Shown here piece by piece: positions 1 through 5,824 of a stretch of 6,753 nt of DNA (positions are counted from its first letter, which is position 1; the number at the start of each line of letters is the position of its first letter). Origin of the DNA: an uncultured Lachnospiraceae bacterium (GTDB lineage: Bacteria > Bacillota_A > Clostridia > Lachnospirales > Lachnospiraceae); the NCBI GenBank assembly GCA_947175285.1, contig CAMWMM010000275.1, positions 1-6,753 on the forward strand, read 5' to 3'. A program made the translations under genes and the position numbers. Under the pieces are notes generated by a model that saw nothing but the letters and a program-made list of their open reading frames with translations, did not search any database and was not told the origin of the DNA.

Positions 1-78
1 TAAAATACCTCTCTGCCGATATGTTGTGCTTTCGTGAAAAAGTACCGGAAATGCCCGAAAAATCGGTAAAAAATCCAT

Positions 79-107
79 TTGCTTTTCGCGGAAAATCTGC
101 TTATAAT
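79..107 (+). promoter_or_regulatory. Predicted sigma-A promoter of xerD
   Basis: A -35 box TTGCTT (79-84) lies exactly 17 bp upstream of a perfect -10 box TATAAT (102-107). Transcription would start near 113-115, giving a leader of about 55 nt before the xerD ATG at 169. The boxes are seen directly; their use as a promoter is inferred from match and spacing. Confidence 0.75.
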
Positions 108-119
108 GGTAAATGTACA

Positions 120-143
120 TTGGTTTCATTAACATAAAACCAA
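120..143 (+). other. Small inverted repeat in the xerD leader
   Basis: Perfect 7-bp arms TTGGTTT (120-126) and AAACCAA (137-143) flank a 10-nt loop. The repeat falls within the predicted 5' untranslated region, just upstream of the xerD ribosome binding site (AGAGAGG, 151-157). It has no U-tract, so it is not a terminator. It could be a weak mRNA hairpin or an operator half-site pair, or it may be chance in AT-rich DNA. Confidence 0.35.
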
Positions 144-168
144 ATAGGTAAGAGAGGCTTTCTGATTC

Positions 169-1053
169 ATGGAAAAAGAAATCACAGCATTTATATCTTA
201 TTTACATAATGTAAAGAAAACTTCCAATAATACCGAAATGTCTTATAAACGGGATTTAGAGAAATTTAAACATTTTATGGAGCAAAAAGACATACGGAAT
301 GTCGCGGATGTAACTGAAAAGGAACTTGGTGCTTATATACAATATTTGGAAGACAGTCATTTTGCGGCAGCTACCGTTTCAAGGAGTATTGCTTCACTCA
401 AGGCATTTTATCATTTCATGGCGCAGGAGAATATGGTAAAAGAGGATATATCCGGGAAGCTAAAGGCGCCTAAGATAGAGAAGAAAATGCCGGAAATTAT
501 GTCTCCGGAAGAAGTAGTGAGGCTTTTAGAACAGCCAAGCGGCGATTCTCCGAAAGAAATCCGTGATAAAGCGATGCTGGAGCTTTTATATGCGACGGGA
601 ATCAGGGTAACGGAACTGATTACTTTAAAGGTTTCTGATATTAATATGCCGATGAGTTTTTTAATCTGCCGGGATGCGAATAAAGAGAGAGTGATTCCCT
701 TTGGCGGTGCGGCAAAGACTGCACTGGATAAGTATCTGGACGGCGTCAGGGAATCTATGATAGAAGATAAGAAATCGGAAATTCTTTTTGCAAACTGCTC
801 CGGACAGCCGATGAGCAGACAGGGATTCTGGAAACTGATAAAGTATTACGCAAGAAAGGCGGATATCAAGGCGGATATTACACCGCATACGCTGCGTCAT
901 TCATTTGCTGCTCATTTGGTGGAAAATGGGGCGGATTTAAGAAGTGTTCAGGAGATGTTAGGGCATTCGGACATTTCGACAACACAAATCTATGCACATT
1001 TAAATCATAATCGTATCAGAGAAGTATATGCAAAAGCTCACCCGAGAGGATGA
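169..1053 (+). CDS. xerD: Site-specific tyrosine recombinase XerD
   Basis: A 294-residue tyrosine recombinase of the Xer type, which with its partner XerC resolves chromosome dimers at the dif site in the terminus. The N-terminal SAM-like DNA-binding (core-binding) domain covers about residues 1-90 and the catalytic domain about 108-290. The full catalytic set is visible: Arg146 (ATGIRVTEL), beta-hairpin Lys172 (NKERVIP), His240 and Arg243 (HTLRH), His266 (LGHSDIS) and nucleophile Tyr275 (TTQIYAHL). The length is normal for XerD/XerC, and the C-terminal AHPRG matches the family ending. The ATG is preferred because an in-frame TGA lies two codons upstream and AGAGAGG (151-157) precedes it by 11 nt. 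It is transcribed alone from the promoter at 79-107 and ends inside its terminator. XerD is favoured over XerC on overall resemblance to clostridial XerD; integrase-like relatives are less likely because no mobile-element genes are nearby. Confidence 0.92.
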   Translation: MEKEITAFISYLHNVKKTSNNTEMSYKRDLEKFKHFMEQKDIRNVADVTEKELGAYIQYLEDSHFAAATVSRSIASLKAFYHFMAQENMVKEDISGKLKAPKIEKKMPEIMSPEEVVRLLEQPSGDSPKEIRDKAMLELLYATGIRVTELITLKVSDINMPMSFLICRDANKERVIPFGGAAKTALDKYLDGVRESMIEDKKSEILFANCSGQPMSRQGFWKLIKYYARKADIKADITPHTLRHSFAAHLVENGADLRSVQEMLGHSDISTTQIYAHLNHNRIREVYAKAHPRG

Positions 1054-1062
1054 GCTTTTTTT
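1032..1062 (+). terminator. Rho-independent terminator overlapping the 3' end of xerD
   Basis: The 9-bp arms AAAAGCTCA (1032-1040) and TGAGCTTTT (1051-1059) pair perfectly around a 10-nt loop and run into a T-tract (1056-1062). The xerD stop codon TGA (1051-1053) is the start of the 3' arm, so the last codons of xerD form the stem and loop. On the minus strand the same stem is followed only by TTTTG. It could also act, less efficiently, for the convergent DAHP synthase gene, whose stop is at 1070-1072. Confidence 0.85.
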
Positions 1063-1069
1063 AATATTA

Positions 1070-2098
1070 TCAGTCGTATTCTGCAATATCATAGACCAGT
1101 TTTTTGGAATCTTCCCAGCCGAGACAAGGGTCCGTAATGGATTTACCGTAAATGCCCTCGCCGATTTTCTGGCAGCCTTCTTCCAGATAACTTTCTATCA
1201 TAACACCCTTGACTAATTTATAAATGTCTGGGCTTAACTTTCTGCTGTGCATGACTTCCTTAACAATCCGAATCTGTTGTTTATACTCTTTGTTGGAGTT
1301 GTTGTGGTTAGCGTCAATAACGCATGCCGGATTGATGAGGTCGTGCTCCTGATAAAGGTCTAACAGCCGGATTAAGTCCTCATAATGATAGTTGGGGATG
1401 CTTTGTCCATGTTTATTGACTGCACCGCGCAGTACCGTGTGTGCTAACGGGTTCCCGCTTGTTTTTACTTCATAACCGCGGTAAATGAAAGAGTGGGAAT
1501 GCTGCGCCGCATAAACGGAATTTAACATAATGGAAAGTGTACCGCTGGTCGGGTTTTTCATGCCGCTTGCCACATCAAAGCCGCTCACGGTCAAGCGGTG
1601 CTGCTGATCCTCTACGGAACGTGCGCCGATGGCAACATAGGAAAGAATATCCTCTACATATCCCCAGTTATCGGGGTAGAGCATTTCATCCGCAGCAGTC
1701 AGTTCGGATTCTTCCATTGCACGGAGGTGCATCTTTCGCATGGCAATCAGTCCGGCGGTAAAATCGGGTTTTTTCTCCGGATCCGGCTGGCTTACGATTC
1801 CTTTATAGCCTTCTCCGGTTGTTCTGGGTTTATTTGTATAAATTCTGGGAATTAAAATCAGCTTGTCCTTTACTTCTTCATTGAGTTTGGCAAGACGGCT
1901 GATATATTCACAGACAGCATCTTCGTTATCTGCGGAACAGGGACCGATGATGACAAGGAATTTATTGCTTTTTCCGGTAATGACATCAGCAATTTCCTGG
2001 TCGCGTTGTTTCTTGAGTTGGGCAAGCTTTTCCGGAACCGGAAACTCTTTTCTGATTTCCTCCGGTGTCGGAAGCTGGCTGACATATTGAAAAGACAT
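1070..2098 (-). CDS. 3-deoxy-7-phosphoheptulonate synthase (DAHP synthase), class I AroF/AroG/AroH type
   Basis: A 342-residue cytoplasmic enzyme condensing phosphoenolpyruvate with erythrose 4-phosphate, the first step of the shikimate pathway to aromatic amino acids. Visible active-site motifs, in order: GPCS with metal ligand Cys54; KPRTT with Arg92 for phosphate binding; GARS around 158-161; the Lys181 motif (GMKNPTSG) for PEP; metal ligand His265 (IDANH); metal ligand Glu302 (MIESYLEEG); and metal ligand Asp323 (ITDPCLGWED). Length is close to E. coli AroG (about 350). The GARS-VEDQ and MKNPTSG stretches differ from the proteobacterial GARTTESQ and FKNGTDG, as in relatives I recall from Firmicutes. 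The start is supported by AAAGGAG about 10 nt upstream. The gene lies 89 bp downstream of the flippase gene but has its own promoter (2144-2172). Which aromatic amino acid, if any, feedback-inhibits it cannot be read from the sequence, so I assign no aroF/G/H letter. Confidence 0.93.
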   Translation of the reverse strand: MSFQYVSQLPTPEEIRKEFPVPEKLAQLKKQRDQEIADVITGKSNKFLVIIGPCSADNEDAVCEYISRLAKLNEEVKDKLILIPRIYTNKPRTTGEGYKGIVSQPDPEKKPDFTAGLIAMRKMHLRAMEESELTAADEMLYPDNWGYVEDILSYVAIGARSVEDQQHRLTVSGFDVASGMKNPTSGTLSIMLNSVYAAQHSHSFIYRGYEVKTSGNPLAHTVLRGAVNKHGQSIPNYHYEDLIRLLDLYQEHDLINPACVIDANHNNSNKEYKQQIRIVKEVMHSRKLSPDIYKLVKGVMIESYLEEGCQKIGEGIYGKSITDPCLGWEDSKKLVYDIAEYD

Positions 2099-2119
2099 TG
2101 TTCTTAAACTCCTTTATGT

Positions 2120-2144
2120 TGTATGTATTGCGAAAGCACATACA
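2120..2144. promoter_or_regulatory. Inverted repeat at the DAHP synthase transcription start
   Basis: Outer arms TGTATG (2120-2125) and CATACA (2139-2144) pair perfectly. Inside them, on the plus strand, TGC and GCA flank a GAAA loop, with a three-base bulge TAT. The repeat begins at the last base of the predicted -10 box and spans the expected start site (about 2137). That position suits a repressor operator better than a transcript hairpin, because the 5' arm would be mostly untranscribed. The symmetry is seen; operator function is inferred, and no regulator is identified. Confidence 0.4.
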
Positions 2145-2172
2145 TTATAGTATATTAATGAAAGAATCGCAA
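2144..2172 (-). promoter_or_regulatory. Predicted sigma-A promoter of the DAHP synthase gene
   Basis: Read on the minus strand, a -35 box TTGCGA (2172-2167) is followed after 17 bp by a perfect TATAAT (2149-2144). The start site would be near 2137, leaving a leader of about 40 nt before the ATG at 2098. The promoter sits in the 89-bp gap after the flippase stop codon, so the DAHP synthase gene can be transcribed independently. No intrinsic terminator is visible in this gap, so readthrough from upstream is also possible. Confidence 0.75.
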
Positions 2173-2187
2173 GTAAAAACGTGTGTC

Positions 2188-3552
2188 TTAGTCAGTCCGC
2201 AGTCCGGAGGAAATGCGCAGGGCGGAAAAGGTACAAAGAAATGTCTGTACAATCTGGCTTGCAAGCATGCCCCATAAATAGCCTTTGATGCCCCAGACAG
2301 GAATCGCAAAGAAGACGAACAGCAGGCGGACGAGCAGACTGATGATACTATACAGGAAGGTAAGCCCTGTTTTGCCGAGACCGTTTAAAATACTGTTCAG
2401 TGTGCTTGCCACGTACAAAAAGGGGCAGATAAAGCTGAGAGTCAAAATAAAGCTGCCGGCAAGTCTGCTGTGAAATAAAAGATTCCCTGCCATGCGGCCG
2501 AACAATAGAAACAGGGCGGTGCAGCCAAATCCTAACAGCATACAGTATTTTATGGATGTTAAAACAACTTTTGTTATTGTATTTTGACTGCCGCTTGCGT
2601 CTGCTTCGGAAACAATGGGCAGAAGCAGAACGGAGATGGAGTTGGTAATGGCGGAAGGAAAGAGGATGAGCGGCATGCTCATACCGGTCAGTACACCGTA
2701 AACACCAAGCGCATCTGCATTGTTTAGACCATAGGCAATCAGTTTATTGGGAATGTATATCGCCTCAATGCTTTGCAGGGCATTGATAATAATGCGGTTT
2801 GCCGATAGCGGAACGGCAAGGCGCAGCAGGTTATTGCTGATTTTTAAATAAGAGGCAGCAAGGCCGTCATGTGAGAAAGAGCGCATCTGCAGGCGTGCCG
2901 GTTTTTCAAATACTTTGAAAGAGCGACTTATAATAGCTACTGTGGAGACAATCATAGACGCACTTTCGCCAATGACAAGACCGACAACGGCAAAACTGAT
3001 GGTAGGCGTCATATTATGGCGTACACAAATATGATGGATAAGATATACCGAGCCTACCCGTACTACTTGTTCTGATAATTGGGATAAGGCGGGAATGGCG
3101 GTTTTTTTAATGCCGTAAAAGTAGCCGTTGATGCAGGAGTGCACCGTTGCCATCGGAATGGAAAGGGCTATAATACGAAGCAGGGGAGCGCATCTTTCTT
3201 CCAATAAAAATGTGACGGCAATCCATTCGGAATACTGGTAAATAAAAGCCATACAGCCGAAAGAAAGGGACATGGAAAGAAGAAAGCCGACCCATAAGGT
3301 TCGGAAGGACGTTTTATAATCATGCGTTGTTGTTTCGCTTGCCACATACTTGGAGATGGCGGTCTGCATACCTGAAACTGTCAGGGAAAAAGTAAGCGCG
3401 AGCACCGGGGAAATGAGCTGATAGATGCCCATGCCCTCCGCACCAAATACATTAGATAGAAAAATACGATAGAAAAAGCCGATAAAGCGGCTTAAAAGTC
3501 CGGTAACAGTTAATATAAAGGTTCCAATCAACAGAGGATTTTTGCGCTGCAT
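2188..3552 (-). CDS. SpoVB/MurJ-like polysaccharide flippase of the MOP superfamily
   Basis: A 454-residue polytopic membrane protein, with about 12 hydrophobic segments by eye (for example around residues 9-30, 45-65, 87-108, 158-178, 330-352, 365-385, 400-420 and 422-443). The N-terminal signature GLLSRFIGFFYRIFLS, followed by GAEGMGIYQLISP, is characteristic of the SpoVB-like branch of the MATE/MVF (MOP) exporters. Members move lipid-linked sugar precursors across the cytoplasmic membrane; SpoVB itself is needed for spore cortex formation in Bacillus subtilis. The protein is shorter than B. subtilis SpoVB (about 518 residues). Clostridia often carry several paralogues, so an actual sporulation role is uncertain. 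The ATG fits the family N-terminus and an in-frame TGA lies upstream. However, no clear Shine-Dalgarno sequence precedes it: the minus strand there is pyrimidine-rich (CCTCTCC), with only GGTG near the start. It is divergent from mnmA and upstream of the DAHP synthase gene. Confidence 0.85.
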   Translation of the reverse strand: MQRKNPLLIGTFILTVTGLLSRFIGFFYRIFLSNVFGAEGMGIYQLISPVLALTFSLTVSGMQTAISKYVASETTTHDYKTSFRTLWVGFLLSMSLSFGCMAFIYQYSEWIAVTFLLEERCAPLLRIIALSIPMATVHSCINGYFYGIKKTAIPALSQLSEQVVRVGSVYLIHHICVRHNMTPTISFAVVGLVIGESASMIVSTVAIISRSFKVFEKPARLQMRSFSHDGLAASYLKISNNLLRLAVPLSANRIIINALQSIEAIYIPNKLIAYGLNNADALGVYGVLTGMSMPLILFPSAITNSISVLLLPIVSEADASGSQNTITKVVLTSIKYCMLLGFGCTALFLLFGRMAGNLLFHSRLAGSFILTLSFICPFLYVASTLNSILNGLGKTGLTFLYSIISLLVRLLFVFFAIPVWGIKGYLWGMLASQIVQTFLCTFSALRISSGLRTD

Positions 3553-3645
3553 ATCACACCAACGGAGAGGTTTATTATTTCATAGTATGCGGAAAATGAA
3601 AAGGACAGAACAATAGCAGATAGATAAAGTAAGGAAGGCAGCAGT
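3553..3645. other. Divergent intergenic region between the flippase gene and mnmA
   Basis: These 93 bp must hold the start signals of both genes, but no strong promoter is evident. On the minus strand, TTTTCA (3602-3597) and AATAAT (3579-3574) are 17 bp apart and could serve the flippase gene. On the plus strand, TATTAT (3573-3578) is a fair -10 but lacks a -35 at the right distance. The mnmA ribosome binding site AAGGAAGG occupies 3631-3638. Confidence 0.4.
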
Positions 3646-4725
3646 ATGAAAGGAAAAGTAGTAGTAGGAATGTCAGGCGGCGTGGATTCTTCCGTGGCGG
3701 CATATCTTTTAAAAGAGCAGGGGTATGATGTGATTGGCGTTACGATGCAGATATGGCAGGATGAAGAAGGCGAATCGCAGTCAAAAAACGGCGGCTGTTG
3801 GGGATTATCCGCTGTTGATGATGCGAGGGCGGTGGCGCAGAAACTTGAGATTCCGTATTACGTCATGAACTTTAAAAAAGAATTTAAAGAAAATGTCATT
3901 GACTACTTTGTGGAGGCATACTTAAAAGGGCAGACGCCCAATCCCTGCATTGCCTGCAACCGCTATGTGAAGTGGGAGTCTTTACTGCAAAGAAGTCTGG
4001 AAATCGGTGCGGATTATATTGCAACGGGACATTATGCCAGAATTGAAAAGCTGCCAAACGGCAGATATGCGATAGCGAATTCCGTGACTGCCGCAAAAGA
4101 CCAGACATATGCGTTGTATAATCTGACGCAGCATCAGCTTGCACATACATTGATGCCCGTAGGGGAATACACAAAAGAAGAAATACGAAACATTGCGCAG
4201 AGAGAGAATCTTCCGGTAGCGCATAAACCGGACAGTCAGGAAATCTGCTTTATTCCGGATAATGATTATGCGGCTTTTATTGACAAGGAAGTGCCGGACA
4301 GAGTGCCAAAGAAAGGAAAGTTTGTGACAAAAGACGGTACGGTTTTGGGGGAACATCAGGGGATTACCCATTATACGATAGGACAGCGCAAAGGGTTAAA
4401 TCTTGCAATGGGACATCCTGTTTTTGTGACAAAAATCTGCCCGGAGAGAAATGAAGTGGTAATTGGAGAGGCAGAGGATGTTTTTGGTACGACACTGCTT
4501 TGTGAGAAGTTAAACTGGATGGGAATAGAGGAATTGACTGAGCCGCGGGAGGTTCTTGCGAAAATACGGTATGCACATGCCGGGGAAAAATGTGTGATTG
4601 AAAAGGCGGGAGAGGACTGCATAAAGTGCAGCTTCCACCGCCCGGTTCGTGCCATTACGCCGGGACAGGCGGTTGTTTTTTACGAAGACGGGCATGTACT
4701 CGGCGGCGGCACGATAGTATCGTAG
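3646..4725 (+). CDS. mnmA: tRNA-specific 2-thiouridylase MnmA
   Basis: A 359-residue cytoplasmic enzyme that adenylates and then thiolates U34 in the anticodons of Lys, Glu and Gln tRNAs, using persulfide sulfur relayed from a cysteine desulfurase. The N-terminal PP-loop is SGGVDSS (residues 10-16). The catalytic cysteines are Cys101 (TPNPCIACN) and Cys201 (DSQEICFI), spaced as in E. coli MnmA (Cys102 and Cys199). The motif TGHYARI (127-133) and a C-terminal beta-barrel region ending [26 protein letters not shown] complete the family pattern. Length is normal. The start is supported by AAGGAAGG ending 7 nt upstream, and by SGGVDSS sitting at the expected distance from Met1. It is transcribed as a single gene, divergent from the flippase gene and convergent with the PHP phosphatase gene 38 bp away. 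The sulfur donor (an IscS/NifS-type desulfurase) is not in this window. Confidence 0.96.
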   Translation: MKGKVVVGMSGGVDSSVAAYLLKEQGYDVIGVTMQIWQDEEGESQSKNGGCWGLSAVDDARAVAQKLEIPYYVMNFKKEFKENVIDYFVEAYLKGQTPNPCIACNRYVKWESLLQRSLEIGADYIATGHYARIEKLPNGRYAIANSVTAAKDQTYALYNLTQHQLAHTLMPVGEYTKEEIRNIAQRENLPVAHKPDSQEICFIPDNDYAAFIDKEVPDRVPKKGKFVTKDGTVLGEHQGITHYTIGQRKGLNLAMGHPVFVTKICPERNEVVIGEAEDVFGTTLLCEKLNWMGIEELTEPREVLAKIRYAHAGEKCVIEKAGEDCIKCSFHRPVRAITPGQAVVFYEDGHVLGGGTIVS

Positions 4726-4763
4726 ATGAAAGATACGGAGCGTAGGGACTGTGCGGTATCCGA

Positions 4764-5585
4764 TTATAGTATCTTGTGGAAAGAAGCGCTTCTTTTTTCA
4801 AAAGTGCAGTAGTAACGGAAACCGCATTCGGTTAATACTGCCGCCGCTTTATCAAAATGCGCTGCAATCTGCTCCGGTGCATGGGCATCGGAACCTATTG
4901 TGATAATCTCTCCGCCCAGTTCTTTATAACGGCGGATAATGGCTGTACAGGGATGGACGTCTCTTAATCCTTTGTTGAGTCCTGCAGTGTTGATTTCGAT
5001 TCCTTTGCCTTCTGCAATCAGTTTTTCTAAGATGGCATCAAAAATATCACGATACATTTCATAAGAATAGCCTTCGTCTTTATTCGGACCGTAGCGGACA
5101 ACATAGTCCAGATGACCGTAAACATCAAAATTACTGAAAACTTTTAAGTTATCCAGAATGGATTCAAAGTATTCGAGGTAAGCTTCTTCCTGTTTTCTTC
5201 CTTCATAAAAAGCAGGATAATAGGGGTCTTTTTCATTGCACAGATGGGAAGAAGCAATAATAAAGTCATAATCGTGCGCTTTGGCAAATGCCGCATTTTT
5301 TTTCGATAAATGAGGCTGTAATCCAAGCTCAACACCAAAACCAAGTGTTATTTTATCCGCATATTTCTCCCTGTACTTCAGAAAGTCATAAAGGTAAGAA
5401 TCAGGATTTATTTCAAAAAAGCCTGCGGAACATGTTTCCGATACGGGGAAATCAAAATCCTGATGTTCCGTAAAGCACATATGGGTCAGTCCGAGCCGGA
5501 TTCCCTGTAAAATCATTTCTTCCATAGGAGTGTCGGAATCCCCGGAAAAGGATGAGTGCATATGGTAGTCTGCTGTAATCGGCAT
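4764..5585 (-). CDS. hisK: Histidinol-phosphatase, PHP family (HisJ/HisK type)
   Basis: A 273-residue metal-dependent phosphoesterase of the PHP superfamily. It is predicted to hydrolyse L-histidinol phosphate to L-histidinol, the penultimate stage of histidine biosynthesis (the gene is also called hisJ). Metal-binding motifs run in order: His8 and His10 (DYHMH), Glu40-His41 (FTEHQD), Glu86 (GVELG), His114 (ASSH), His158 (GHLD), and Asp233 with His235 (GSDAH). Length fits the family (about 260-280). The ATG at 5585 is chosen because AAAGGAG precedes it by 7 nt and the motif DYHMH follows at once. An in-frame TTG 22 codons upstream lies in the -35 region of the predicted promoter and has no ribosome binding site. 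No other his gene is present, so the exact substrate is less secure than the fold; other PHP phosphoesterases acting on small phosphorylated substrates look similar. Confidence 0.85.
   Translation of the reverse strand: MPITADYHMHSSFSGDSDTPMEEMILQGIRLGLTHMCFTEHQDFDFPVSETCSAGFFEINPDSYLYDFLKYREKYADKITLGFGVELGLQPHLSKKNAAFAKAHDYDFIIASSHLCNEKDPYYPAFYEGRKQEEAYLEYFESILDNLKVFSNFDVYGHLDYVVRYGPNKDEGYSYEMYRDIFDAILEKLIAEGKGIEINTAGLNKGLRDVHPCTAIIRRYKELGGEIITIGSDAHAPEQIAAHFDKAAAVLTECGFRYYCTFEKRSASFHKIL
4778..4798 (+). terminator. Possible mnmA terminator inside the 3' end of hisK
   Basis: A perfect 16-bp palindrome AAAGAAGCGCTTCTTT (4780-4795) runs into a six-T tract (4793-4798). As RNA on the plus strand it would form a 6-bp A/U-rich stem around a GCGC loop, extendable by two G-U pairs. 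This would end mnmA transcripts about 55 nt after the stop codon. The stem is weak, so function is uncertain. The same bases encode residues near the C-terminus of the convergent hisK product (EKRSASF). No better hairpin was seen between the two stop codons. Confidence 0.35.
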
Positions 5586-5622
5586 AGTATGTCTCCTTTT
5601 GTGGTATAATTTTATAAGGCAT

Positions 5623-5651
5623 ATTGTATCATAAGGGAGAAAAATGGGCAA
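5623..5651 (-). promoter_or_regulatory. Predicted promoter of hisK
   Basis: On the minus strand, TTGCCC (5651-5646) and TACAAT (5628-5623) are separated by 17 bp. Transcription would start near 5616, giving a leader of about 30 nt that carries the AAAGGAG ribosome binding site. This supports starting translation at 5585 rather than further upstream. Confidence 0.6.
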
Positions 5652-5706
5652 ATCCGCTATTCATGGAATTTTTATCATAAATTTCCAAATATTTTCGATT
5701 TACACC

Positions 5707-5735
5707 TTGAATTTTGAGGACAAATTAGGTAAAAT
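5707..5735 (+). promoter_or_regulatory. Predicted promoter of gap
   Basis: TTGAAT (5707-5712) lies 17 bp from TAAAAT (5730-5735), predicting a start near 5742. A second candidate uses TTGACA (5743-5748), a perfect -35 that is the left arm of the palindrome at 5743-5760. Its best -10 is only TATCTT (5765-5770) at 16 bp spacing. Either promoter would be covered by a protein bound to the palindrome. The leader upstream of gap would be about 50-83 nt. Confidence 0.5.
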
Positions 5736-5742
5736 AATTTTG

Positions 5743-5760
5743 TTGACAAAATTTTGTCAA
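5743..5760. promoter_or_regulatory. Perfect 18-bp palindrome, candidate Rex-type operator of gap
   Basis: TTGACAAAATTTTGTCAA is identical to its reverse complement. It reads as TTG-N2-AA, four central bases, then TT-N2-CAA, which is the layout of operators bound by the redox repressor Rex (TTGTTAA-N4-TTAACAA and TTGTGAA-N4-TTCACAA are known forms). It differs from the clostridial consensus at the two variable positions of each arm. It sits at the predicted start of one gap promoter and over the -35 of another, as expected for a repressor site. The palindrome is certain; the regulator is inferred. It could instead be a site for another dimeric repressor, or a 5' stabilising mRNA hairpin. Confidence 0.55.
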
Positions 5761-5810
5761 TCTGTATCTTACAGTTTGGCGAAATAATATAAAATATATT
5801 CTATTTTATT

Positions 5811-5816
5811 AGGAGG
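5811..5816 (+). promoter_or_regulatory. Strong ribosome binding site of gap
   Basis: A full-consensus AGGAGG lies 8 nt before the ATG at 5825. It is the strongest Shine-Dalgarno sequence in the window, in keeping with high expression of glyceraldehyde-3-phosphate dehydrogenase. Confidence 0.9.
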
Positions 5817-5824
5817 AAACGAAA

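Noticed and set aside
25..34. The 10-mer TGTGCTTTCG upstream of xerD, which also occurs on the minus strand at 2131-2140 in the DAHP synthase promoter repeat
   Set aside because: A single shared 10-mer between two places in a window of this size is expected by chance. The upstream copy lacks the flanking inverted-repeat arms.
43..68. Inverted repeat TACCG (43-47) and CGGTA (64-68), with an inner CCGA/TCGG hairpin, considered as a terminator of an upstream gene
   Set aside because: The stems are only 4-5 bp and the tail is A-rich, not T-rich. No upstream coding region is visible in the window.
169..1053. xerD as an integrase of a mobile element
   Set aside because: The neighbours are housekeeping genes, no attachment-site repeats or phage genes are present, and length and motifs match chromosomal XerD.
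1028..1216. A 62-codon plus-strand open frame after xerD
   Set aside because: It overlaps the xerD end and terminator and then the DAHP synthase gene in antisense. It has no ribosome binding site and no recognisable similarity.
3982..4371. A 129-codon open frame antisense to mnmA
   Set aside because: It lies wholly within a well-supported gene and its composition reflects the opposite strand. It has no recognisable domain. Other antisense open frames within mnmA, hisK, xerD and the DAHP synthase gene were dropped for the same reason.
5586..5651. Possible 22-residue N-terminal extension of the PHP phosphatase, starting at a TTG
   Set aside because: The TTG lies in the predicted -35 box and has no ribosome binding site. 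The ATG at 5585 has AAAGGAG 7 nt upstream and matches the family N-terminus.
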